Position numbers and translations under genes: made by a program. The notes beneath the pieces are model-generated. The model searched no databases. It had not been told where the DNA came from and saw only the letters and a program-made list of their open reading frames with translations. Shown here piece after piece: positions 56,063-63,909 of a stretch of DNA of 64,000 bases. Each line of letters opens with the position of its first letter. The stretch's first letter is position 1. Source of the stretch: Planctomyces sp. SH-PL62 (lineage in GTDB: Bacteria; Planctomycetota; Planctomycetia; Isosphaerales; Isosphaeraceae). Where the stretch lies: positions 620,001-684,000 of the forward strand of contig NZ_CP011273.1 in the NCBI RefSeq assembly GCF_001610895.1. The letters are read 5' to 3'.

Positions 56063-57618
56063 ATCGGCTCGTCGACGAGCAGCCCGTACTTCTTCATCTT
56101 CTTGTAGAGCGTCGTGCGGTTGATGTCCAGCATCCGCGCGGTCTCCTGGCGGTTCCAGTTGAGCGCCTGGAGGGCCTGGATGATGATCTGCTTCTCGGGC
56201 TCCTCCAGCGCCTCCTTCAGGGGCCGGATTCCCATCGGCAGGTGGGGCCGGCCGTTGTTCGTGCGCGCCCCCCGGCCGCCCCGGTGCGGGTTCAGGATCG
56301 GCCCCAGGTGGGTCGCGGTGATCCGGGGACCGTGGCAGAGCACCACGGCTCGCTGAACGACCCCTTGCAACTCGCGGACGTTCCCCGGCCAGTCGTGGCG
56401 CTGGAGGACCTCCAGGGCGTCCCGCGTGAAGCCGGCCACGTTGCGGTCGAACTGCTCGGCGAACTTCGACCGGAAATGCTCGGCCAGGAGCTCGACGTCG
56501 TGGCCGCGATGCCGGAGCGGCGGCATCGCCAGGCGGAGCGAGCTGATGCGCTGGTGCAACTCCTGGCGGAACCTCCCCTGCTCTACCAGGGAACCCAGGT
56601 CCTCGCTGGTGGAGAGGATGATCCGGGCCATGGCCCGCCGGTAGCCCCCCGACCGCCCGGAGGCCGCCTCCATATCCTGAAGCTGGATCTCGCGAAGGAG
56701 CTGGAGCTGGAGCTGCGAGTCCAGCGCCCCCACCTCCTCGATGAAGAGGGTCCCCCCCGCGGCGCGGGCCAGCTTGTTCGTCCATTCCAGGCCGAGGTTC
56801 TTCTGGGGTGAGGCCGGGCCGTCCTGAGCGTCACCCGCCGAGCTTTCGATCAGCTCGGCCGCGTGCAGGGCGACGAACGGACGGTCCCCATGACCCGCGC
56901 CCAGGTGGAGCCGCAAGGCCAGCTCCGACTTCCCGGTCCCCGGCTCTCCCTCGATCAGGACGGTCGCCGAGGAGGCGGCCAGCGATCCCGCCAGCCCCAG
57001 GATCTGACGCAGGCAAGGGTCGGCCCCAACGAAGTCGCGATCGGCGGCCTGGTCGATCGGGGCGGTCCCGACGTGCTCCGCGAGGGCTTCGGCCGCAGGT
57101 CCGTCACTTCCCTGATACGCGGAGTAGGAGGAGTCCGACGCGACCGAGGCGTTCGAGGCCCCCGGCCCGCCGCCGAACCCTGGGCGAGAGCCCGAGGCCG
57201 GGTCGAGCGGGCCCCCCGACGCGAAGGAGGCCGACGACGGCCGGCGGTCGGCGTTCTGCTCGAGCGCCTGCAAGACCGCGGCGCGAAGCTCGGCGGCCGG
57301 GGCGGGGTATCTCAGAACCGCCGCCGCCCCCTGCTTCGTCGCCTCCTTCGCCCGCTCCGCATGGAGGCGGGGGAACATCAGGACGACCGGGGTGCGGGCG
57401 TGCTTCCGCCGCACGTAACTCAAAAGTTCGAGGCAGTCCGAATCGCCCGGGTCGACGCTCGCGAGCACGAGGTCCGCGGGGTCCCGCTCCAGAAGCCGGA
57501 GCGCCGTGCGATCGTTGGGCGCCTCGTCGATGACGTGGCCCAGCGACTTCAGCATCGAAGTCAGCAACGCCAGGCCGCTGGCGTCGGGGCAGACGATGAG
57601 GATTCGATTCTTGTGCAT
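56050..57618 (-). CDS. NtrC-like AAA+ regulator with degenerate receiver and no GAFTGA loop
   Basis: The 522-residue protein has a receiver-like domain (1-120), an AAA+ domain (about 195-445) and a Fis-type helix-turn-helix (about 472-513, NRQETARMLDINRTTLYKKM). Walker A GEPGTGKS is at 224-231, Walker B TLFIEEV at 290-296 and the arginine-finger motif FRQELHQRI at 350-358. The receiver lacks the phosphoacceptor Asp (Ser54 in ADLVLASV), the first acidic pair (C10-P11-D12) and the conserved Lys (Tyr104). The GAFTGA sigma-54 loop is absent: after LIES the sequence is SAGDAQDGPASPQ. It therefore probably acts without phosphorylation and may not activate sigma-54 polymerase in the usual way. Target genes unknown. 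Confidence 0.88.
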   Translation of the reverse strand: MHKNRILIVCPDASGLALLTSMLKSLGHVIDEAPNDRTALRLLERDPADLVLASVDPGDSDCLELLSYVRRKHARTPVVLMFPRLHAERAKEATKQGAAAVLRYPAPAAELRAAVLQALEQNADRRPSSASFASGGPLDPASGSRPGFGGGPGASNASVASDSSYSAYQGSDGPAAEALAEHVGTAPIDQAADRDFVGADPCLRQILGLAGSLAASSATVLIEGEPGTGKSELALRLHLGAGHGDRPFVALHAAELIESSAGDAQDGPASPQKNLGLEWTNKLARAAGGTLFIEEVGALDSQLQLQLLREIQLQDMEAASGRSGGYRRAMARIILSTSEDLGSLVEQGRFRQELHQRISSLRLAMPPLRHRGHDVELLAEHFRSKFAEQFDRNVAGFTRDALEVLQRHDWPGNVRELQGVVQRAVVLCHGPRITATHLGPILNPHRGGRGARTNNGRPHLPMGIRPLKEALEEPEKQIIIQALQALNWNRQETARMLDINRTTLYKKMKKYGLLVDEPMWVD

Positions 57619-57863
57619 TCGGTTGCCTTCTCTCGGTGTTCCCGCCTGAGCCGCAGCCCTGGACGGCGAGCCTCAGGTGGACGGGCGACGAGCCTGGGCC
57701 GATCCGCCCCGGACGGATCGGCAAGTCGGAAATCATGGGGCGTTCGTCATTTGCAACGCCGCATCGACTGCTCGACTCGCATGTCTCTCTGAATGAACGT
57801 CTAAGTCACGGATGCATCACAGTCAAAGAGAAGATCCCCGCCGAGGCCGTCCTTTCGCACGAT

Positions 57864-58748
57864 TCAGGCACGAGGATGCGCGCCCTGGTAGACGTCCAGG
57901 AGCCGCTCCTGGGTCACGTGAGTGTAGATCTGGGTCGTGGTCAGGTTTCGATGGCCGAGCAACTCCTGCACGCTCCGAAGGTCGGCCCCTCGGTCGAGCA
58001 GGTGGGTCGCGAAGCTGTGGCGGAGCGTGTGCGGGCTGGCCTCGCTGCGGACCCCCGCGCGGGCGAGGTGGTCCTCCAGCAGCCTCCCCACGCTGCGAGA
58101 CGTCAGCCGGTCGCCGTAGCGATTGAGGAACAGCGCCCGCTCGTCGGCGTGGCGAGGGGTCCGGGACGCCAGGTGGGCCCGGATCCAGTAGACGGCCATC
58201 GCCCCGATCGGGCAGAGTCGCTCGCGTTTGCCCTTGCCTCGCACCCGCACCAGCTCTTCCTCCAGGTCCAGGTCCTCCAGGTCGAGCCCCACCACTTCGC
58301 TGACCCGCAACCCCCCGCCGTACAACGTCTCGAACATGGCCCGGTCGCGGCGACCCAGCGCCTCGCCGACGGGGATCGAATCGAGCAGACGGACCACCTC
58401 GTCGACCCGCAGGAGTTTCGGCAGCCGTTTGGGCTGCTTCGGATTGCGAAGCGCCGCCGCCGGGTCCGCGGCGAGCTCGCCGCCGCGACGGAGGAAGCGA
58501 AAGAACGAACGAAGGCTCGCCAGCCGCCGCGCCACCGTCGAGGCCGCATACCCCTGGCCGGTCAACCAGGCCGAATATCGGCGCAAACGTCGCGCGTCGA
58601 CCGCCGCCGGATCGTCGGCCGGTCCCCTCGTCTCTTCCAGGAAGCGCAGGAAGAGCCCCAGGTCGTCCTCGTACGATCTCAGAGTATGCACAGAGGACTG
58701 CCGCTCAACTCGCAGATGGTCCAAGAACGCCTGGATTCGAGCTTTCAC
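57864..58748 (-). CDS. XerC/XerD-type tyrosine recombinase
   Basis: The 294-residue protein has an N-terminal SAM-like domain (IQAFLDHLRVERQSSVHTLR) and a catalytic domain with the full tyrosine-recombinase set: Arg148 (GGGLRVSE), Lys172/174 (RGKGKRER), His240 and Arg243 (HTLRH), His266 (LGHRN) and Tyr275 (IYTHVT). The size and motifs match XerC/XerD, which resolve chromosome dimers at dif; no dif site was recognised here. It precedes the tRNA genes in the opposite orientation with nothing that marks an integrated element. Confidence 0.92.
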   Translation of the reverse strand: MKARIQAFLDHLRVERQSSVHTLRSYEDDLGLFLRFLEETRGPADDPAAVDARRLRRYSAWLTGQGYAASTVARRLASLRSFFRFLRRGGELAADPAAALRNPKQPKRLPKLLRVDEVVRLLDSIPVGEALGRRDRAMFETLYGGGLRVSEVVGLDLEDLDLEEELVRVRGKGKRERLCPIGAMAVYWIRAHLASRTPRHADERALFLNRYGDRLTSRSVGRLLEDHLARAGVRSEASPHTLRHSFATHLLDRGADLRSVQELLGHRNLTTTQIYTHVTQERLLDVYQGAHPRA

Positions 58749-58996
58749 GTCGCTGGCCCTCGTCGATCGATCCCACCCTCCGGCCGACCCGCCTCGGCCG
58801 ATCTCGCCACTTCCCTCATTCGGCTACTTCCCCGGTCCGACCCTCCCCATTTCCCGAGATCCCCCGCCCCACCACGGTCTCCTCCCCTCTCGATGCGAGG
58901 GGCCTCTCAACTGCAAATCCCGTCCCAATCGCCTGTGGTCCCTCATGTATGGATGGTTTGTTGCGCAAAAAGCGGGCTGAAAAGGGAGTAGCCCCT

Positions 58997-59025
58997 TCTC
59001 ACACCGGGGTCGACCTGCTAGTATT
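58997..59025 (+). promoter_or_regulatory. Candidate promoter of the first tRNA gene
   Basis: TTCTCA (58997-59002), 17-base spacer and TAGTAT (59020-59025). The same layout recurs at the second tRNA. The predicted start point falls at or within two bases of the mature tRNA 5' end. Confidence 0.5.
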
Positions 59026-59030
59026 CAAGT

Positions 59031-59103
59031 GCGACGTGGAGCAGCGGCTAGCTCGCCAGGCTCATAACCTGGAGGTCGTAGGTTCGATTCCTACCGTCGC
59101 AAT
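59031..59103 (+). tRNA. tRNA-Met (CAT), initiator-like, copy 1
   Basis: 73 bases fold fully: acceptor TGCGACG/CGTCGCA, D-arm GAGC/GCTC, anticodon arm CCAGG-CTCATAA-CCTGG, variable AGGTC, T-arm GTAGG-TTCGATT-CCTAC, discriminator A. CCA is not encoded. A11:U24 is an initiator feature, but 1:72 is U:A and the anticodon stem has A29:U41, unlike the usual C1xA72 and three G:C pairs. I favour initiator; elongator Met or Ile2 is possible. Confidence 0.9.
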
Positions 59104-59462
59104 TCATCCTGCCTTTGCCCCCCCCCTTTGGCCGTCATCACTCTCCCGAGTGATAGCGGCCGATTCCGACGGCAGCCCTTTCCCTAAGTGGTGTCGCCTG
59201 GGTTTCACCGTTATGCGGACCTGAGCTTGGACGCGGCCTCGGCATTCGCTGATGCGTGCGGCGGTCAGGGACGCGTGAGGGGATTTTCGCATTTCGAAGG
59301 CCGCCGGGCCACCCCCAGGGGTGGCCATTTCGACGGTGGCTGGGCCTCTCTCTCGATGATCCACGGCGCGTCCTCGAAGAAGGTCGGAGGCGGCTCGATC
59401 GGCCATTGGTTCGATCCCGGTCGCTGGCCATCGGATTACGGCCGACTCGACGATTCGGGAGG
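59104..59462. other. Spacer between the two tRNA genes
   Basis: 359 bases without a supported gene. GGTTCGATCCCGG near 59407 resembles a T-arm, but no acceptor, D or anticodon arm can be fitted upstream of it. Short frames here are not convincing. Confidence 0.4.
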
Positions 59463-59470
59463 GTAGCCCC

Positions 59471-59499
59471 TTCCCCTTCCGTCGGCGACCTGATAGTAT
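59471..59499 (+). promoter_or_regulatory. Candidate promoter of the second tRNA gene
   Basis: TTCCCC (59471-59476), 17-base spacer and TAGTAT (59494-59499), with exactly the same distance to the tRNA as at copy 1. GTAGCCCCTTC is shared upstream (58989 and 59463). Confidence 0.45.
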
Positions 59500-59504
59500 C
59501 TCAG

Positions 59505-59577
59505 TGCGCCGTGGAGCAGCGGCTAGCTCGCCAGGCTCATAACCTGGAGGTCGTAGGTTCGATTCCTACCGGCGCAA
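59505..59577 (+). tRNA. tRNA-Met (CAT), initiator-like, copy 2
   Basis: Identical to copy 1 except pair 5:68, which is C:G instead of A:U (acceptor TGCGCCG/CGGCGCA). All arms are intact and no CCA is encoded. The compensated pair shows both copies are kept functional. Confidence 0.9.
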
Positions 59578-59686
59578 TTCGCTCCCACCCCATCTCCCTT
59601 CCCCCCCCTTGCGATCGTGATCCTCGGTCGAGCGATTACATCGAATCGGCACTCTGAATCGTCGCTTCTACGGCAGCCGTCGATGG

Positions 59687-59715
59687 TTGCGGAAAGCCTG
59701 GGATCGTGCTAGATT
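59687..59715 (+). promoter_or_regulatory. Candidate promoter of the hotdog thioesterase gene
   Basis: TTGCGG (59687-59692), 17-base spacer and TAGATT (59710-59715), about 65 bases ahead of ATG 59781. Confidence 0.45.
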
Positions 59716-59780
59716 CAAGGTGTTGACAGCGGCCGGACGAGGTCCGCAGAGGCCGCGACGGAAACCGGGGATGGGACGGC

Positions 59781-60245
59781 ATGGCACCTTCGCAATCGCA
59801 CGACGTCGAGACCCTCACCCACCGACTCGTCCTGCCCCGCGACGCCAACCACCACGGGACGCTGTACGCCGGTTCGCTCCTCTCGCTCGCGCTCGAGGCC
59901 GGCTATTCGACGGCTTACCACGCCGCCGGGCTCGACGCCAACCTCGTCCTCAAGCGCGTCCTCGACCTCCGCTGCTACGTTCCCGTACCGATCGGTCGCG
60001 TCATCCAGATCCGAGGTCGTCAGATCCATCGCGGCACCGCACAAATCGTCGTGGCGCTCTGGGGATCGCCATTGAACGGCAAGAATTCGCCCTGGATGGA
60101 CGGCGTCATGCAATTCGTCCACGTCGACCCCCAGGGTCGACCCGAACCGCTTCTCGGCGAGCCTCCCGACGCTCCCGAGGAACTCGAACATCCCTGGTTA
60201 CGTCTCCGTGATCGGACCCGGCGACTCCTTCAGATTCGGCAATGA
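59781..60245 (+). CDS. Hotdog-fold acyl-CoA thioesterase (YciA-like)
   Basis: The 154-residue protein has the acyl-CoA thioesterase motif NHHGTLYAGSLLSLALEAG near residues 26-45, then a hotdog core (VLDLRCYVPVPIGRVIQIRG). In the family the His/Asn-Gly-Thr region and a nearby acidic residue act in thioester hydrolysis. It is cytoplasmic, of normal length and stands alone, with its own promoter. It could serve fatty-acid or CoA salvage; the acyl chain is unknown. Confidence 0.83.
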   Translation: MAPSQSHDVETLTHRLVLPRDANHHGTLYAGSLLSLALEAGYSTAYHAAGLDANLVLKRVLDLRCYVPVPIGRVIQIRGRQIHRGTAQIVVALWGSPLNGKNSPWMDGVMQFVHVDPQGRPEPLLGEPPDAPEELEHPWLRLRDRTRRLLQIRQ

Positions 60246-60538
60246 TCATCTCCTGGGTTGCCCTGACTTGCATTCCAGCAAGCATTCAATGTTCGTCTCA
60301 GTATTCCTACGCTCGATTTTGACGACAGGGACACCCCCTCACTCCGATTTTTCGACATGGGGCGGCGTACGGGCCTAAAAATGTTGCCCGGCGCGGGCGA
60401 AACCGGCCGTCCGGATCGACGAAGTCTCCTGGATCGAGCGACAGTCCTCGAAGAAATCACCGAAATCACGTATCCGGTTCGCCGTCGTCACGCAGTACTG
60501 TTCTGGTCATCCTGAAGACGAACGGGGGGCGGACGGTC

Positions 60539-62167
60539 ATGACGCGGCTCACGGGGACTCGGCGCGACGAACTTGCGTGCTCGATCGAGCGGTTGTTCGA
60601 CGCAGGTTCGGTCGTCGGGCTGACGGAGTCGCAGCTCCTGGAGCGGTTCGCCAGCCGTCGCGACGAGGGGGCCTTCGCGGCGATCGTGGAGCGTCACGGG
60701 CCGATGGTCCTGGGCGTCTGCCGACGATCGCTCCGCGATCCCCACGACGCCGAGGACGCATTCCAGGCCGTCTTCCTGATCCTGGCGCGCAAGGCGGGGG
60801 GGCTGCGGTGCAAGGAGCAGGTCGGGAACTGGCTCTACGGCGTGGCCTGCCGCGTCGCGGCCCGCGCCCGCGTCGAATCCATCCGTCGTCGGGCGAAGGT
60901 CGCGACGACCGACGACGGCGCGCGGCTTGAGGTCGACGTCCGCAAGCCCTCGGCCGACGACCCCGCGCACGCCCTGGCCTGCGAGGAGGAGTGGGTCCGG
61001 CTCCACGAGGAAATCCGGAGGCTGCCGGGTCGCTATCGCGGGCCGGTGGTCGCCTGCTATTTCGAGGGGAGGACGCACGAGGAGGCGGCCGCGCTCCTGG
61101 CCTGCCCCGTCGGGACGGTCAAGGGCCGGCTCGCCCGCGCCCGCGACCTGCTTCGCCGCCGCCTGGGGTCCCCGGGAGCGGCGGTCCTGGAGGCCGTGCT
61201 GGCGACCGCTTTCGCGTCGGCCGAGCTTCGCGCCGGAGTGCCGGCCTCGCTCGCCACTGAGACCGTGCATCACGCCCTGGCCCTCGCCGCCGCCCCGTCC
61301 GTCGCCTGGATGACCACCCCGGCGCTTTCGCTGTCGGTCCGAACTCTCACCGAAGGAGTCCTCCAGGCCATGTTCCTCACCCAGATCAAGATGGCGTCGC
61401 TTGCCGCGATCCTGGCGTCCACGGGCTTGCTCGTCGCCGGGGCCTCGTTCGCCTCCTCCCAGGACGGGGCCGACGACGGCCGGGAATTCGCTGCAACGAC
61501 AGCCACCACCGTCCCTGAGAAGGCTGGGTCGCCGATCGCCAAGGCGACCGCCACGCAAACCAAGCAGACCGTCGGCGGCGGCGGGATGGGCGGGATGGGG
61601 ATGATGCCCGGGATGATGATGGGCGGCGGGGGAGCGTCGGAACCTTCGCCGGCCGAGGTCCGCCAGAAGATCGCCGGGCTCTCGGCCTCGATCTCCAATC
61701 TCGATGAGAATCCCCAGAACGAGGCCCTTCGCGAGGCGCTGGCCTCCCCTTTCACCCTGCGGACGGACGAGGATCATTCCACGCTCGGCGGCCTGCTCGA
61801 TCAGATCAAGGGATCGGTGAAGACGGCTGACGGCAAGAAGATCCCGATCTACGTCGATCCGGTGGGCCTGGAAGAGGCCGGGGCGTCCCTCGATTCGCCG
61901 GTGTCGATCGATCTGGAGGACGTCCCGCTGAAATTCTCGCTCCGGCTGATGCTCAAGCAGATCGGCCTGGCCTACTGCGTCCGCGACGGGGTGTTGATCA
62001 TCAGCTCCCTCGAAGGCGTCCAACAGGAGTTGCTGGAAGCCCAGAGAGAGCTGATGGGCCTCCACCCCGACAAGGTCATCATGGGGCCGGACGGGCCGAG
62101 CTTCGGGTTCGGCGGCATGGGCGGCATGGGAGGCGGCAGAGGGGGAATGGGTCAAGGGATGCGCTGA
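60539..62167 (+). CDS. ECF sigma factor fused to transmembrane helix, Met/Gly-rich linker and secretin-N-like domain
   Basis: The 542-residue protein starts at ATG 60539. Sigma region 2 is at about 40-115 (RDPHDAEDAFQAVFLILARK, NWLYGVACRVA) and region 4 at about 150-210 (LPGRYRGPVVACYFEGRTHE, VGTVKGRLARARDLL). A transmembrane helix (283-303) follows, then a Met/Gly stretch (346-366, GGMGMMPGMMMGGGG), an STN/secretin-N-like domain at about 436-490 (YVDPVGLEEAG, LKFSLRLMLKQIGLAYC, GVLIISS) and a second Met/Gly tail. This planctomycete layout suggests a sigma factor held at the membrane and released by a periplasmic signal. It abuts the convergent TPR gene with a 2-base gap. Confidence 0.9.
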   Translation: MTRLTGTRRDELACSIERLFDAGSVVGLTESQLLERFASRRDEGAFAAIVERHGPMVLGVCRRSLRDPHDAEDAFQAVFLILARKAGGLRCKEQVGNWLYGVACRVAARARVESIRRRAKVATTDDGARLEVDVRKPSADDPAHALACEEEWVRLHEEIRRLPGRYRGPVVACYFEGRTHEEAAALLACPVGTVKGRLARARDLLRRRLGSPGAAVLEAVLATAFASAELRAGVPASLATETVHHALALAAAPSVAWMTTPALSLSVRTLTEGVLQAMFLTQIKMASLAAILASTGLLVAGASFASSQDGADDGREFAATTATTVPEKAGSPIAKATATQTKQTVGGGGMGGMGMMPGMMMGGGGASEPSPAEVRQKIAGLSASISNLDENPQNEALREALASPFTLRTDEDHSTLGGLLDQIKGSVKTADGKKIPIYVDPVGLEEAGASLDSPVSIDLEDVPLKFSLRLMLKQIGLAYCVRDGVLIISSLEGVQQELLEAQRELMGLHPDKVIMGPDGPSFGFGGMGGMGGGRGGMGQGMR

Positions 62168-62169
62168 GG

Positions 62170-62847
62170 TCAATCCTCGAAGCGTCCTGAGCGCGCGGCG
62201 GCTTCCGAGGTGCGGAGGCCGCCGCTTTCGCGCGCCGCCTTGGTCCGACGGCGAGGCGGCTTGATCCGGAGCGTCTGGCGGACGTCCCGGAGGGCGAGCT
62301 TGGCGGACCGGTATCGGGGATCGATCTGGAGGGCGGCCTCGAAGCAGCCGGCGGCCTCGTCGTGGCGGCCAAGGGCGCGGAGGACCAGGCCGAGGTTGAG
62401 GAACGCCTCGTCGCGGCAGCCGTTCTCGCACCGGGTGGCGGCGCGGTGGGCGGCTTCGGCCTCGTCGAGGCTGCCCGACTGGGCGAGCAGGCCGCCGAGG
62501 TAGATGTGGGCGCCCGCCTCATCCGGCGCGGCGTCGACCGCCCGGCGATACCACGACGCCGCCTCCTGGTGGTCGCCCCGGGCCTTGTGCAGGTGGCCCA
62601 TCTCGGCCAGGGGGATCCAGAGCCTGGCGGTCGGGCAGAGCGCGATCGCGCGCCGGATCGCCGATTCGGCCTCCTCGTAGCGAGCCAGCTCGATGAGCGC
62701 CGAACCCAGCAGCTTCCAGGCGGGGCCGCAGTCGGGATGTCGGGCGACGAGTTCCCTCGCCCTCGCGACGGACAGGGCCGGAAGCCCGGCCCGGTGCGCG
62801 GTGCGGAGGCGTTCCCAGCGGGACTGGACCCACGTCTTCGTCTTCAT
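62170..62847 (-). CDS. TPR-repeat protein
   Basis: From MKTKTWVQSRWERL, with a GGAG 9 bases upstream, it has 225 residues. At least four TPR-like units are visible (PAWKLLGSALIELARYEEAE, GHLHKARGDHQEAASWYRRA, AHIYLGGLLAQSGSLDEAEA, LNLGLVLRALGRHDEAAGCF). It ends in a basic tail and has no signal peptide. It probably mediates protein contacts in the cytoplasm; the partner is unknown. Confidence 0.85.
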   Translation of the reverse strand: MKTKTWVQSRWERLRTAHRAGLPALSVARARELVARHPDCGPAWKLLGSALIELARYEEAESAIRRAIALCPTARLWIPLAEMGHLHKARGDHQEAASWYRRAVDAAPDEAGAHIYLGGLLAQSGSLDEAEAAHRAATRCENGCRDEAFLNLGLVLRALGRHDEAAGCFEAALQIDPRYRSAKLALRDVRQTLRIKPPRRRTKAARESGGLRTSEAAARSGRFED

Positions 62848-63006
62848 GGCGAGCTGCTCCTGGTACGGACTCGGGCTCCGCTCCACGCGACCCATGCGCG
62901 AGCTGTACCAGGAACGATCAGCGAACGAGGCCCGGAGATTCCAGGAATCCGGAAAAGTCGCCGGAATCCTCGATCTCGCGGGCCGTCTTCAGTTCGGCGG
63001 CGAGGG

Positions 63007-63729
63007 TCAGGCGCAGCCGGTCCAGCGCCGGGCGTGGGTGACGATCTGCTCGGCGCCATCGGCGCGGCCGACGACCAGGAGGTCGCAGAGGCCGAGGAAC
63101 AGGCCGGTCTCGAAGACTCCGACGACCGACTTGAGGCCGGCTTCGAGCGACTCGGGGTCGGCGAGCGTCGAGAACCGACAGTCGATGATGAGGTTGCCGC
63201 CGTCGGTGACGAACAACATCCCCTCGGCGGTGCGCCGCAGCGACGTCTCCGCGCCGAGCTTCTGGAGCCGGCGCTCGACGTGCCGATGGCCCAGGCGGCT
63301 GACCTCGACCGGCACGGGGGATTCGGCGCCCAGGCGTTCGACGATCTTTTCCGGGGAGACGATCGTCACCCGGCGTTTGGCCGCGCAGGCGACGATCTTC
63401 TCGCGGAGCAAGGCCCCGCCCCGCCCCTTGATCATCCGGTACTGGGGGTCGATCTCGTCGGCGCCGTCGATGTTGAGGTCCACCGACGGGACGTCGTCGA
63501 CGCCGCGCAGGGGGATGTTCAGCTCGCGCGCCTGCTCGGCCGTGGTGACGCTGGTCGGCACGCCGATGAATTCCAGGCCTTCCTGGGCCACCCGCTCGCC
63601 CAGCCGCTTGACCAGCAGGCTGGCGGTCGAACCCGACCCCAGCCCGACGATCATCCCCGACTGGACCAGATCCGCCGCGCTCCGCGCCGCGTGAACCTTC
63701 GCGACGTCCGCTTCGAGTGCCAAGACCAT
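63007..63729 (-). CDS. rpiA: Ribose-5-phosphate isomerase A
   Basis: The 240-residue enzyme has the RpiA signature motifs: GLGSGSTASLLVKRLGE near residue 29, GVPTSVTTAEQA, NIDGADEIDP with the catalytic Asp, and KGRGGALLREK with Glu and Lys at the active site. It interconverts ribose 5-phosphate and ribulose 5-phosphate in the pentose phosphate pathway. It is a single gene between the TPR gene and the truncated gene at the window end. Confidence 0.94.
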   Translation of the reverse strand: MVLALEADVAKVHAARSAADLVQSGMIVGLGSGSTASLLVKRLGERVAQEGLEFIGVPTSVTTAEQARELNIPLRGVDDVPSVDLNIDGADEIDPQYRMIKGRGGALLREKIVACAAKRRVTIVSPEKIVERLGAESPVPVEVSRLGHRHVERRLQKLGAETSLRRTAEGMLFVTDGGNLIIDCRFSTLADPESLEAGLKSVVGVFETGLFLGLCDLLVVGRADGAEQIVTHARRWTGCA

Positions 63730-63909
63730 GCGCCTTCAAGGGGGGACAGCCCGGCCGGACGCAGCCGGCCGAGGTCGACGCCGCCCGTGCGGGGGGGCGT
63801 CGACGTTCCAGTTTGCTCGCTCGCCGCCGCTTCGCCGAACGAACCATTAGAACCGCTGGCGGCGGCTTTGACCAGCCATCCACGGCCTCGCTCCGAGCTT
63901 CGACCGCCT

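Noticed and set aside
59395-59425. Possible third tRNA from GGTTCGATCCCGG
   Set aside because: No matching acceptor, D or anticodon arm could be fitted.
57864-59577. Integrase beside tRNA genes as an integrated element
   Set aside because: The recombinase is XerC/XerD-like in size and motifs, no att repeats or phage genes flank it, and the tRNAs are intact.
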